A stretch of 64,000 nt of DNA from Winkia neuii (GTDB lineage Bacteria > Actinomycetota > Actinomycetes > Actinomycetales > Actinomycetaceae). The DNA lies in contig NZ_CP118946.1 of the NCBI RefSeq assembly GCF_029011175.1, forward strand, positions 682,001-746,000, in the 5' to 3' direction. Below are positions 9,432 to 17,847 of the stretch, piece by piece. The notes below the pieces were generated by a model. The model did not search any database and was not told the origin of the DNA. It was given only the letters and a program-made list of their open reading frames with translations. The first letter of the stretch is position 1. Every line of letters begins with the position of its first letter. Made by a program: the position numbers and the translations under genes.

Positions 9432-10376
9432 GTGTCATCTTCACAAGTGAAATTGCGTAAGCGGAAACGTTCTGTTGGAGGAATAAAGCAGTGGGGGCCG
9501 GCCCTGCTACTTATCAGCCCTTCGTTGGTGTTGGTTGGTTTCTTTGTTTACGGCCTTATTGGAACGAACATCTATACGTCCATGTTGGACAATCACACTG
9601 CCGGCCAGCTCAATGGGGCGGAACCTGTGCATTTTGTCGGGCTGGATAATTTTATTGCTCTATTCAAGAACCAGGATTTTTTGTGGTCATTTAGGAACCT
9701 GATAATTTTCACGGTAGTTTTCTTACTGGGCACGCTTATCTTGGGTTTCCTGTGGGCATGGCTGTTGGAGCGCCCTCTAAAGGGCGATGGCATTTTCCGA
9801 TCTGTCTACATGTTCCCTATGGCCGTGTCGTTCATTGCTTCTGGCGTTGTGTGGCGGTGGCTGCTTAATTCGGGGCAGGGGGCTGATGCCTCTGGGCTGA
9901 ATAGGCTATTCCAGTCGCTCGGGCTTGGATTTTTGCAGAATAGTTGGATCGCATCCCAAAAGTGGGCGATTATAGCTATTGCGGTTCCCGCGATTTGGCA
10001 GTTGTCGGGCTACATTATGGCGCTATTTTTAGCTGGCTTTCGTGGCATCCCAGACGAGCTCAGGGAGGCAGCCCGGATTGATGGAGCCAACGAGTGGCAA
10101 CTGTATAAGAACATTATTTTCCCTCAGCTGACACCGGTCGCGTTGTCTGCGGTGATCATTATTGGGCACATGTCCCTCAAGTCGTTTGACCTGATTATGG
10201 CGATTGCTGACAAGAATTGGTATCAGACTTTCGTGCCCGCGATTGACATGTATAACGCGATGACGGTGAATGATCATTCGCGAGCCGCGGCTATCGGTAC
10301 GGTCCTTCTCCTGGTGGTAGCTGCGCTGGTCATACCGTATTTGATCCATGATGCGAAGGGGCAGAACAAACGATGA
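9432..10376 (+). CDS. Sugar ABC-transporter permease (MalF/UgpA type)
   Basis: One of two membrane subunits of the importer. It is 314 aa with a basic N-terminus, about six hydrophobic segments and the ATPase-docking EAA loop (ELREAARIDGANEWQLYKNIIFPQL). The GTG at 9432 follows GAGGAATAGCC and is the only reasonable start after the hairpin. The stop overlaps the next permease start by ATGA (10373-10376), which suggests translational coupling. No ATPase gene follows, so the importer probably borrows a shared MsiK-like ATPase encoded elsewhere. Confidence 0.93.
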   Translation: MSSSQVKLRKRKRSVGGIKQWGPALLLISPSLVLVGFFVYGLIGTNIYTSMLDNHTAGQLNGAEPVHFVGLDNFIALFKNQDFLWSFRNLIIFTVVFLLGTLILGFLWAWLLERPLKGDGIFRSVYMFPMAVSFIASGVVWRWLLNSGQGADASGLNRLFQSLGLGFLQNSWIASQKWAIIAIAVPAIWQLSGYIMALFLAGFRGIPDELREAARIDGANEWQLYKNIIFPQLTPVALSAVIIIGHMSLKSFDLIMAIADKNWYQTFVPAIDMYNAMTVNDHSRAAAIGTVLLLVVAALVIPYLIHDAKGQNKR

Positions 10377-11266
10377 GTGCCAAATTAGAGGCTAAGAGGG
10401 TTGTCAGCCACACGCCGAGGGCGAAGCATACTTCGGTGTTCGCTTCAGCTTTGCGGTATTTTTTGCTGCTAATGATCCTCTGCATAGTGCTATTGCCCGT
10501 CTATGTCTTGTTCATTACTTCGTTTAAGAGCGGTGCCGAAGTTAATCCTTCTACTGCTTGGTCGCTGCCTTCAGAGTGGAAGTTCGACAATTGGATCCGG
10601 GCGTGGGATGCGCTGAAGGGCGGTATCGTACGCTCTTTGATATTGGTGATTCCGTCTTCGATAATTTCTGCGATTTTAGGGTCAATGAACGGATTCGTGC
10701 TTAGCAGGTGGAAGTTTCCAGGCTCGAATATTGTTTTCACGCTAATTTTGTTTGGGATGTTCATCCCTTACCAAGCGGTGATGATCCCTCTGATGAAATT
10801 GGTAGTCAGTGCGGGGCAATCATTGGGGGTTACTCCATTTGGTATTCCGGCACTGATGCTGTTGCACATTGTTTACGGTATTCCGATTTGTACGCTCATA
10901 TTCCGTAATTACTACGAATCCGTTCCAGAGGAATTAGTCGAGGCCGCGCGCGTCGACGGGGCGGGGATGCTGCGTACTTACGGGTCTGTAGTACTACCGA
11001 TTTCAATCACCTCATTCGTTGTGGTGATTATTTGGCAGTTTACTCAGGCTTGGAATGACTTCCTGTTTGCGTTGTTCTTTGGTGGTTCCGCTCAGACGGG
11101 CCCTGTGACGTTAGCGTTGAACGAATTGGCGCACGGCTCAATTATGGCTGACTATGGAGGTTCGATGGCAGGCGCTTTGATAGCTTCTGCGCCGACGCTG
11201 ATCGTTTATATTTTCTTGGGTAAGTATTTCGTTTCGGGAATGATGTCCGGATCGGTTAAGGGATAG
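10373..11266 (+). CDS. Sugar ABC-transporter permease (MalG/UgpE type)
   Basis: Second membrane subunit, 297 aa, six predicted membrane segments and an EAA loop (ELVEAARVDGAGMLRTYGSVVLPI) near residue 185. It starts inside the last codons of the preceding permease. It ends the operon, and only a 54-base hairpin separates it from purU. Confidence 0.93.
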   Translation: MSAKLEAKRVVSHTPRAKHTSVFASALRYFLLLMILCIVLLPVYVLFITSFKSGAEVNPSTAWSLPSEWKFDNWIRAWDALKGGIVRSLILVIPSSIISAILGSMNGFVLSRWKFPGSNIVFTLILFGMFIPYQAVMIPLMKLVVSAGQSLGVTPFGIPALMLLHIVYGIPICTLIFRNYYESVPEELVEAARVDGAGMLRTYGSVVLPISITSFVVVIIWQFTQAWNDFLFALFFGGSAQTGPVTLALNELAHGSIMADYGGSMAGALIASAPTLIVYIFLGKYFVSGMMSGSVKG

Positions 11267-11286
11267 GCAATAGCCCAAGTAGCTCG

Positions 11287-11340
11287 TGCCGCTAGCTCCT
11301 GTTTCCAATATTTGGTGTGGAAAAAGGTAGGCTAGCGGCA
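11287..11340 (+). promoter_or_regulatory. 54-base nested hairpin running up to the purU start
   Basis: The outer arms TGCCGCTAGC (11287-11296) and its complement (11331-11340) match perfectly. Inside them, 11298-11307 and 11318-11327 pair over 10 bp with one mismatch, closing a 10-base loop. The last base of the outer arm is the A of the purU ATG, and the AAAAAGGT ribosome-binding stretch lies within the inner right arm. It could end the ABC operon, although no T tract follows, or hide the purU ribosome-binding site. Confidence 0.7.
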
Positions 11341-12203
11341 TGATGCTTGAATCTGTCGGAAGCGAAGATTTCGTACTTACTATTTCTTGCCAAGATCGTC
11401 CTGGCATTGTGCATGAGGTTACTGGGGCCATTGCGCGCGCGGGTGGAAACGTAGTGCAGTCTCAGCAGTTTGGAGATCCGGATACCGGCTTATTTTTTAT
11501 GCGGGTAGAAATCTGTTCTGATCAAGGCAAAGATGTATTGGAAGGCGAGGTTTCCAAGGTTGCCGGCGAGTTTTCTATGCAGTGGAACTTGTATCGTGCT
11601 GGGGAACGCGTTCGGACGATATTGATGGTCTCCAAAGAAGGGCATTGTTTGGCAGATCTACTGTATCGGCAGGATTTTCAGGGGCTGCCTATTGAGGTCG
11701 TGGCTGTGGTGGGTAACCATCCTGATTTGGCCCCGATTGCGCAGTTCCACTCTGTTCTCTTCATTTGCAAGCCTGTCACTAAGATAAATAAGGCCCAGGT
11801 TGAGGCCGAATTGCTCGACTTGATTGAGTCTGAGAATGTGCAGCTGCTGGTCCTTGCCAGGTATATGCAGATACTAAGTGACGATATTTGTCGGAAGTTG
11901 GCTGGGGCAGTAATTAATATTCACCACTCGTTCTTGCCGTCGTTCAAGGGGGCTCGTCCGTATGCGCAGGCTCATCATAGGGGAGTAAAGCTGATTGGGG
12001 CTACGGCGCACTATGTGACGGCGGATTTGGACGAGGGGCCAATTATTGAGCAAGATGTGACGCGCGTGGATCATGCGGATTCGACCAAGGACATGGTGGC
12101 TTTGGGACAAGATGTGGAGCGCAGGGTGCTGGCGCGTGCGGTGCAGTTCCATGCCGAGCATAGGGTGCTGCTCAATGGGGATAGAACGGTAGTCTTCTCC
12201 TAA
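11340..12203 (+). CDS. purU: Formyltetrahydrofolate deformylase
   Basis: Hydrolyses 10-formyl-tetrahydrofolate to formate and tetrahydrofolate, balancing the one-carbon pool. The 287-aa protein has an N-terminal ACT domain (about 8-85, starting LTISCQDRPGIVHEVTGAI) and a C-terminal formyltransferase-like domain. The catalytic region INIHHSFLPSFKGARPY and GATAHYVTADLDEGPIIEQD are clear. The gene begins ATGATG, so the start could be 11340 or 11343. It stands immediately before the folate genes glyA-folD, consistent with one-carbon metabolism. Confidence 0.93.
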   Translation: MMLESVGSEDFVLTISCQDRPGIVHEVTGAIARAGGNVVQSQQFGDPDTGLFFMRVEICSDQGKDVLEGEVSKVAGEFSMQWNLYRAGERVRTILMVSKEGHCLADLLYRQDFQGLPIEVVAVVGNHPDLAPIAQFHSVLFICKPVTKINKAQVEAELLDLIESENVQLLVLARYMQILSDDICRKLAGAVINIHHSFLPSFKGARPYAQAHHRGVKLIGATAHYVTADLDEGPIIEQDVTRVDHADSTKDMVALGQDVERRVLARAVQFHAEHRVLLNGDRTVVFS

Positions 12204-12210
12204 CTTTTTA

Positions 12211-12224
12211 AGTGTACGTTCACT
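12211..12224 (-). repeat. 14-bp motif, copy 12
   Basis: Exact minus-strand copy starting 8 bases after the purU stop codon. Confidence 0.9.
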
Positions 12225-12242
12225 CCGCCCAGCCTTGCGTGG

Positions 12243-12256
12243 AGTGAACGTACACT
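12243..12256 (+). repeat. 14-bp motif, copy 13
   Basis: Exact plus-strand copy, 32 bases after the start of copy 12 and pointing toward glyA. Confidence 0.9.
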
Positions 12257-12288
12257 ACCTTTTTGAGGGCGAGCCTGGCCTTGCGTGG

Positions 12289-12302
12289 AGTGAACGTACA
12301 CT
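12289..12302 (+). repeat. 14-bp motif, copy 14 (last in the window)
   Basis: Exact plus-strand copy followed by CC, about 60 bases before the riboswitch. I find no further copies to the right. Confidence 0.9.
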
Positions 12303-12357
12303 CCATTCCGGGGCGGCGGGGCGTGTGGCGCCGACGGGCCGACTTGATATACCCTTT

Positions 12358-12440
12358 ACCTGTCGCAACTGGCGCCTAAGGTGGATACCACCGGGGAGCG
12401 GCATTGTAGAGGCCCACCAGTCGCTCGCCTGGGCTGGAGC
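12358..12440 (+). ncRNA. ZTP riboswitch upstream of glyA-folD
   Basis: The pfl/ZTP motif landmarks are all present in order: CAACTGGCG (12366-12374), a GGTGGATACCACC hairpin, the conserved GGGGAGCG and, after a variable stretch, CGCCTGGGC (12426-12434). ZTP/ZMP builds up when 10-formyl-tetrahydrofolate is short, and binding raises expression of one-carbon genes, of which glyA and folD are classic targets. No terminator with a T tract separates it from glyA, so control through the GGAGG site at 12463-12467 is more likely. A -10-like TATACC lies just upstream near 12346. Confidence 0.9.
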
Positions 12441-12472
12441 CGGAAACATTCATACCGCCACTGGAGGAAAAA

Positions 12473-13756
12473 TTGACTGATCCCCTACAGCAATCTTTAG
12501 CTGAACTGGACCCCCAAATTAAAGAAGCGGTGGACGCCGAACTGGCCCGCCAGCGCTCGACCCTAGAAATGATCGCCTCGGAAAACTTTGTGCCCCAGGC
12601 GGTTTTGGAATGTCAGGGGTCGGTCCTAACTAACAAGTACGCTGAAGGATACCCGGGCCGTCGCTACTATGGCGGCTGCGAGCACGTCGACGTTGTGGAG
12701 CAGCTTGCCATTGATCGCGCCAAAGAGCTCTTCGGCGCCGAATACGTGAACGTTCAGCCCCACTCGGGCGCCCAAGCCAACGCCGCAGTGCTGCACGCGC
12801 TGGCAAAGCCCGGCGACACCATCATGGGCCTTGCTCTGGACCAGGGCGGGCACCTGACCCACGGCATGAAGATCAACTTCTCTGGCCGCCTGTACAACGT
12901 GGCCGCTTACGGCGTGGACAAGGAAACGCTCCGCATCGACATGGACCAGGTGCGCGAGCTCGCCCTCGAACACAAGCCGAAGGTAATCATCGCCGGCTGG
13001 TCGGCTTACCCCCGCCATATTGACTTTGCTGCCTTCCGCGCCATCGCAGACGAGGTCGGCGCCTACCTTTGGACCGACATGGCCCACTTCGCAGGCCTGG
13101 TAGCTGCGGGCTTGCACCCCTCGCCGGTGCCGTACTCGGACGTCGTGTCTACCACTGTGCACAAGACTTTGGGCGGCCCGCGTTCCGGCATGATTCTATC
13201 TCGCGACACTAAGCTCGCGAAGAAGCTCAACTCCGCAGTATTCCCCGGCCAGCAGGGTGGTCCCCTGATGCACGTGGTGGCTGCGAAGGCAGTAGCTATG
13301 AAGCTTGCTGCTTCTGATGACTTCAAGGATCGACAGCGCCGCACCCTGGAGGGCGCGAAGGCACTGGCTGAACGCCTAAGCCGTGAAGATGTTTCTGAGC
13401 AGGGCATCTCGCTGCTCACTGACGGCACTGATGTTCACCTGGTGCTTGTCGACCTACGTAACTCTTCTTTGAATGGGCAAGAAGGCGAAGATCTGCTTCA
13501 CCGCGTTGGCATCACCGTAAACCGCAACACCGTACCGTTCGACCCACGGCCGGCTTCGGTGTCCTCTGGTTTGCGTATTGGTACCCCGGCTCTGGCCACG
13601 CGAGGCTTCGGCAAGGAAGATTTTGTCGAGGTAGCAGACATTATTGCTACCGCGTTGGTACAGGCATCCTCCGGGGCGGAAGTTGACGAGGCTGGTCTGC
13701 GTGCCAGGGTCGACAGGCTAACCGCGAAGTACCCGCTGTACCCCGAACTCGGCTAG
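12473..13756 (+). CDS. glyA: Serine hydroxymethyltransferase
   Basis: PLP-dependent transfer of the serine side-chain carbon to tetrahydrofolate, giving glycine and methylene-tetrahydrofolate. The 427-aa length is normal. [36 protein letters not shown] and [16 protein letters not shown], which contains the PLP lysine, are all in place. The TTG start at 12473 is fixed by GGAGG six bases upstream. It is controlled by the riboswitch above, and its TAG shares its last base with the folD GTG. Confidence 0.97.
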   Translation: MTDPLQQSLAELDPQIKEAVDAELARQRSTLEMIASENFVPQAVLECQGSVLTNKYAEGYPGRRYYGGCEHVDVVEQLAIDRAKELFGAEYVNVQPHSGAQANAAVLHALAKPGDTIMGLALDQGGHLTHGMKINFSGRLYNVAAYGVDKETLRIDMDQVRELALEHKPKVIIAGWSAYPRHIDFAAFRAIADEVGAYLWTDMAHFAGLVAAGLHPSPVPYSDVVSTTVHKTLGGPRSGMILSRDTKLAKKLNSAVFPGQQGGPLMHVVAAKAVAMKLAASDDFKDRQRRTLEGAKALAERLSREDVSEQGISLLTDGTDVHLVLVDLRNSSLNGQEGEDLLHRVGITVNRNTVPFDPRPASVSSGLRIGTPALATRGFGKEDFVEVADIIATALVQASSGAEVDEAGLRARVDRLTAKYPLYPELG

Positions 13757-14649
13757 TGCGTTTTCCGTGGGATGGTCCCGCCTCCCTGATGGACGGGACC
13801 GCCGCGGCTCGCCAGATAAAGGCTGAGCTTGCAGCGCGTGTGAAAGCCTTAAATGAAAAGGGAATTTACCCCGGCCTAGGAACGATCCTGGTTGGGGATG
13901 ACCCGGGTTCAAAGAAATATGTTGCCGGCAAGCATCGCGATTGTGCAGAGGTGGGAGTCACCTCTCATCGCATTGAGCTTCCTGCCACGGCCAGCCAGCA
14001 GGAAGTGATGGCGGCGGTAGAACAGATGAACAACGACCCGGAGGTGACGGGGTTCATCGTGCAGTTGCCGCTACCTGATCACGTGGATACGAACGCGGTC
14101 TTGGAGGCGATCGATCCAGCTAAGGATGCTGATGGGCTTCATCCGGTAAACCTTGGCCGCCTGGTATTGCGGGTTGGTAGCCCGGTTGATTCGCCACTGC
14201 CGTGTACTCCGCGAGGGATCGTAGAGCTCGGCAGGCGCAATGGAATCAACTTTGATGGCGCAAATGTTTGCCTAGTTGGCCAGGGCCTTACCGTAGGCCG
14301 TCCGTTGGGATTGTTGCTTGGCCGTAAGGACACCAACTCCACTGTCACTTGCTGCCACATTGGCACGCGCAATTTGGCACAGCATGTGCGCGCAGCCGAC
14401 ATTGTGGTGTCTGCTGCGGGGGTGGCGAATCTTATTACCCCTGACATGGTTGCCCCGGGGGCAGCTGTGTTTGACGTCGGTGTTTCCAGAACCGTGGATC
14501 CCACTACCGGGAAGTCCAAGATCGCAGGTGACGTCGCCGATGGGGTAGACCAGGTAGCAGGAAAGATGTCTCCGAATCCTGGTGGTGTTGGCCCTATGAC
14601 TCGTGTGTTCCTACTCGCAAACGTGGTGGAAGCAGCCGAGCGCAGTTAG
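13756..14649 (+). CDS. folD: Methylene-tetrahydrofolate dehydrogenase / cyclohydrolase
   Basis: Converts methylene-tetrahydrofolate, the product of GlyA, to 10-formyl-tetrahydrofolate. It is 297 aa, with [17 protein letters not shown] containing the conserved Lys, [17 protein letters not shown], the NADP-binding [16 protein letters not shown] and [10 protein letters not shown]. The GTG start overlaps the glyA stop as TAGTG, implying coupled translation and shared riboswitch control. About 12 residues precede the usual LMDGTAAA start of the family, so a later start is possible. Confidence 0.95.
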   Translation: MRFPWDGPASLMDGTAAARQIKAELAARVKALNEKGIYPGLGTILVGDDPGSKKYVAGKHRDCAEVGVTSHRIELPATASQQEVMAAVEQMNNDPEVTGFIVQLPLPDHVDTNAVLEAIDPAKDADGLHPVNLGRLVLRVGSPVDSPLPCTPRGIVELGRRNGINFDGANVCLVGQGLTVGRPLGLLLGRKDTNSTVTCCHIGTRNLAQHVRAADIVVSAAGVANLITPDMVAPGAAVFDVGVSRTVDPTTGKSKIAGDVADGVDQVAGKMSPNPGGVGPMTRVFLLANVVEAAERS

Positions 14650-14680
14650 CATTGGGGCTAGTTACTGTAAAGGAGCCCCA

Positions 14681-15751
14681 ATGCGTAAAGCACTTGTACT
14701 GACCACTACTGCAGCACTTGCCTTCGGACTTGCTGCCTGCTCGAACGGGCAGAATGGCAGCGAACCCGCTTCTTTGGATAAGGCCTGCCTGGTGACTAAC
14801 CAGGCAGGCCCCAAGGACAAGGGGTTAAACGAGGCATCTGTGAACGGGTTGGAGGCTGTCCGCACCGATAAGAAGGCCCCGAAAACCCAGGTCTACGAAA
14901 CCAAGAACGCCTCTGAATATCAGGAAAAGTTGCAGAAGGCTGTTTCCGACAAGTGTTCGGTCATAGTCGCGGTAGGCGCCCAGATGGCCGAGTCGGTTGC
15001 AAAGGTCGCTAAGGAACACGAGGACGCTCGGTTCGCCCTCGTGGATGCCAAGCCCATCGTGGATGGGAAGGCAGTGGAGCTGGATAATGTCCGGCCGATC
15101 CTCTTTGATACCGCCCAGGGAACCTTTGTTGCCGGGTACCTGGCTGCGGGAACTACAACCACCGGTATTGTCGGCACGTATGTGGGCCGGCGTACCGAAC
15201 TCACTGAGGCGGCTGCCTCTGGTCTTGCCGAGGGCATTGATCACTACAACAATGCGAAGGGCACCTCTGTAGCCCTGGAGGGCTGGGACGCCGATGGCAA
15301 GTCAGTCTTCGCGGTTGGCGATTTTGCTAATAAGGACAAGGCAGGCCAGCTGACCAAGGCGCTGCTGGACAAGAAGGCAGGGGTAATTGTTCCTATCGCG
15401 GGCGTTGCTTCTGAGGGAACCCTTTCCAAGATTGGCAATAACCAGGATTTGGGCTTGATCTGGGTTGGCGCGGACGGTGCGAAGGTGTTTAAGGATCAGA
15501 AGGACCACTTTGTCACCTCCATTTTGAAGCGCGTAGATCGCGGCGTGCAGGCCGTTGTCGAGGGCGCCTCTTCTTCTTCCGATTCGAATGCCTGGATCGG
15601 AACTTTGGAAAATGGGGGCATCCAGCTCGCCTCTTATGGATCCTACGATTCGAAACTTACGCCGCAGCTCAAGGATGAAGTAGAGGAGCTGGTCTCTCAA
15701 CTGAAGAGTGGGCAGGTAAAGGTTCAGTCGTCGCTGGCACAGGAGGATTAA
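14681..15751 (+). CDS. BMP-family (PnrA-like) substrate-binding lipoprotein
   Basis: Membrane-anchored binding protein of the basic membrane protein family, which in characterised members binds nucleosides. It is 356 aa. The signal peptide ends in LAFGLAAC with the lipobox Cys at about residue 22. The mature part has VTNQAGPKDKGLNEASVNGLE, AQGTFVAGYLAAG and GTYVGRR, typical of the family. AAAGGAG precedes ATG 14681. No ABC permease lies nearby, so its transporter partners are unknown. A related but diverged lipoprotein is encoded at 20099-21244. Confidence 0.88.
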   Translation: MRKALVLTTTAALAFGLAACSNGQNGSEPASLDKACLVTNQAGPKDKGLNEASVNGLEAVRTDKKAPKTQVYETKNASEYQEKLQKAVSDKCSVIVAVGAQMAESVAKVAKEHEDARFALVDAKPIVDGKAVELDNVRPILFDTAQGTFVAGYLAAGTTTTGIVGTYVGRRTELTEAAASGLAEGIDHYNNAKGTSVALEGWDADGKSVFAVGDFANKDKAGQLTKALLDKKAGVIVPIAGVASEGTLSKIGNNQDLGLIWVGADGAKVFKDQKDHFVTSILKRVDRGVQAVVEGASSSSDSNAWIGTLENGGIQLASYGSYDSKLTPQLKDEVEELVSQLKSGQVKVQSSLAQED

Positions 15752-15752
15752 T

Positions 15753-16574
15753 TTGCTGAAGGTCGCTTCTGTAAACGTAAACGGTATCCGGGCTGCTTTC
15801 CGCAAGGGCATGGAAGATTGGATCAATCAGGCTGATCCGGACGTGCTACTGCTTCAGGAGGTGCGTGCCCCGGAGGATATTGTGTCTTCGCTGTTGGGGT
15901 CGCAATGGGAGGTATTCGCCGTTCCTTGCCGGATTAAGGGGCGGGCCGGCGTTGCCATCGCGGTTAAGGCAGGGGCGGGCGTGCTCTCTCGGAGGGATTT
16001 CCTTTACGAGGACGACCTCGACGTAGATTCGGGCCGATGGGCCGAGGTCACCCTGGATACTGTGGGGCCGGACGGAAGCTCGCGCCCGTTTACGGTCGTA
16101 TCTGCCTATCTGCATTCGGGGGAATTGGACAGCCCGAAGCAGGAGCAGAAGATGGCTTATTTGCAGAAGGTCTCTGAGCGCCTGCCGCAACTAGAGGGCG
16201 CGTGCGTGGTCGCCGGGGACTTTAATGTGGTGCGGTCGGAGTATGACATCAAGAACTGGAAACCGAACCACAACAAGCGCTCTGGTGTTTTAGACAGCGA
16301 GATTGCTTTCTTGGATTCTTGGATGAACGGGGAGCGGTGGACTGATCTGACTCGGCACCATTTGGGCGAGGGCGTGCAGGCCCCTTATACGTGGTGGTCC
16401 TTCCGAGGCCGTGCATTCGATAACGACGCGGGGTGGCGTATCGACTATCAGATGGTCACCGATACGGCGTTGCCCTTGGCGGGGCCCACGTGGGTGGACC
16501 GGGCCAGTCAGCACGATTCGCGCTGGTCGGATCACGCTCCGCTGGTTGCCGAATACAACCTGTCTTACAGGTAG
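15753..16574 (+). CDS. xthA: Exodeoxyribonuclease III
   Basis: AP endonuclease and 3' exonuclease of base-excision repair. The 273-aa protein has the EEP-family residues in order: VNVNGIRAAF, LLLQEVR (metal-binding Glu), GDFNVV, RIDYQMV and the catalytic SDHAPLVAEY near the C-terminus. The TTG start follows AGGAGG. It begins one base after the lipoprotein stop and is probably co-transcribed with it. The 3' end overlaps the convergent yihY-like gene by 10 bases. Confidence 0.95.
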   Translation: MLKVASVNVNGIRAAFRKGMEDWINQADPDVLLLQEVRAPEDIVSSLLGSQWEVFAVPCRIKGRAGVAIAVKAGAGVLSRRDFLYEDDLDVDSGRWAEVTLDTVGPDGSSRPFTVVSAYLHSGELDSPKQEQKMAYLQKVSERLPQLEGACVVAGDFNVVRSEYDIKNWKPNHNKRSGVLDSEIAFLDSWMNGERWTDLTRHHLGEGVQAPYTWWSFRGRAFDNDAGWRIDYQMVTDTALPLAGPTWVDRASQHDSRWSDHAPLVAEYNLSYR

Positions 16575-17782
16575 TAGTTAGATTCTGCCCGCTGGAGTTT
16601 CCGGCGGAGGTGCCCTAGACGCCAGGTCTTGTATTTACCTACTAGTCCGCCCCAGCGGGGGATGCGTTGGCGCTTTTCGATTGCCATGGGATCATTTTGC
16701 GGATCCGGTTCGATTGCGCCGGTAAGTGACTGGTGCGGCCAGGTTAGTGTGTGCGGGTACGTGACCGTGATGTAGTTGGGGGTTTCGTCGGCGTGAATGT
16801 GCTCGCGGTTTGCCGGTAGGGCAGCTCTGGGCGGGTTTGCCATGAAGGCGCAGACCATCAGTGTGACGCGGGCTAGGAGGTTGACCCATAGCAGCAGCGT
16901 GGCTAGTGCCGCGGCCGAGGCGAGGATCGGGTTGTCGGAGACGGATGCCACTAGTGAGGTGCCGGCCCATCTTAGGATGCCTGACCCGACAGCGAAGGTG
17001 ACTAGACCTTTGATGAGGTCTGGTTTGGGGACTCTGACGGCGGCTATGAAGCGCACCAGCATCCAGAAAACTCCGGCGTCGATTAGGGCCGCCCCTGCAA
17101 GCACGAGGATGCGCACCAGAAATGCGCCTACCCCGTCTGATAGGCCGAGGGCGGAAAAGATTGCGCCACCCGCGCTGGAGGCAAGTACGCCCACGCCTGC
17201 CGTTGCTAGCACCGACAGGGCGATGACAATGAATCCTGCTAGGTCGCGTAGTTTGTCGCTGACTGCAGAGACGGGCATGACGGTAATGCCGAACATGTCT
17301 CGGATTGACACTTTTAGTGCTTGCATTACGCGGGTTGCAGATAGCAGCAATGACACGAGGGCGATGATCCCCGGCAATGTGAAGGGGGAAGACAACACTA
17401 GTGAGCTCGGTTCCACTAGTCCTTCTTTGCCGTCCACCGTAATCAGCCCGGGCATTGCCGAGTTGATGGCCTTGAATACGGATTCGCGCAGCTCGTCGTT
17501 TGAGCCTAGTAGCGACATGAAGATGGTGATGCCTATGGCCAATGCAGCGAACAGGCTAAATAGTGCGGTGTAGGAAATGCCGCCTGCCAAGAGGGCGCCT
17601 CGCTGTACGCCGTACCTGCCAAGGAACCTGCCGATGCGGGAGTCTTTGTACCAGGAAGAGAGCGCCCCTACTTTTCCTTTTAGCCCCTTCTCCGTGAATG
17701 CGCTCTTTAGAGTGTGCGCTGATTCGGGATAGGTGTGGTCGTAGGGTTGAGCGGCAGTAGTCACTTGTGAATTTTTGGCCAT
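16565..17782 (-). CDS. YihY/BrkB-family inner-membrane protein
   Basis: A 405-aa polytopic membrane protein. After a soluble N-terminus (about 65 residues) it has GVQRGALLAGGISYTALFSLFAA, typical of the YihY/BrkB family, then further membrane segments to about residue 320 and a basic cytoplasmic tail. The family was once called ribonuclease BN, but that assignment was withdrawn and its function is unclear. Transcribed alone and divergent from galK. Confidence 0.88.
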   Translation of the reverse strand: MAKNSQVTTAAQPYDHTYPESAHTLKSAFTEKGLKGKVGALSSWYKDSRIGRFLGRYGVQRGALLAGGISYTALFSLFAALAIGITIFMSLLGSNDELRESVFKAINSAMPGLITVDGKEGLVEPSSLVLSSPFTLPGIIALVSLLLSATRVMQALKVSIRDMFGITVMPVSAVSDKLRDLAGFIVIALSVLATAGVGVLASSAGGAIFSALGLSDGVGAFLVRILVLAGAALIDAGVFWMLVRFIAAVRVPKPDLIKGLVTFAVGSGILRWAGTSLVASVSDNPILASAAALATLLLWVNLLARVTLMVCAFMANPPRAALPANREHIHADETPNYITVTYPHTLTWPHQSLTGAIEPDPQNDPMAIEKRQRIPRWGGLVGKYKTWRLGHLRRKLQRAESNYYL

Positions 17783-17835
17783 GGCTCAAGGTTACAAGGT
17801 ATTGCTTTGCGCCGTATTCACTCTAAGTTCTCCTG

Positions 17836-17841
17836 TACGAT
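17836..17841 (+). promoter_or_regulatory. -10 box for leaderless galK transcript
   Basis: TACGAT ends exactly 6 bases before the GTG start, and no ribosome-binding site precedes the GTG. The spacing puts the transcription start at or next to the first codon base. The same box and spacing occur at 35785. Confidence 0.65.
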
Positions 17842-17847
17842 TACAGG

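Larger units (their letters stand above)
12233..12302 (+). repeat. Two 24-bp direct repeats, each ending in a 14-bp motif
   Basis: The sequence CCTTGCGTGG plus the motif occurs at 12233-12256 and again at 12279-12302, 46 bases apart. The shared ten-base left flank shows a local duplication. The gap between the repeats holds a GAGGGCGAG stretch. Confidence 0.9.

Noticed and set aside
12235-12480. 81-codon frame ahead of glyA
   Set aside because: It covers the motif copies and the ZTP riboswitch and runs into the glyA start. The RNA structure explains the sequence better.
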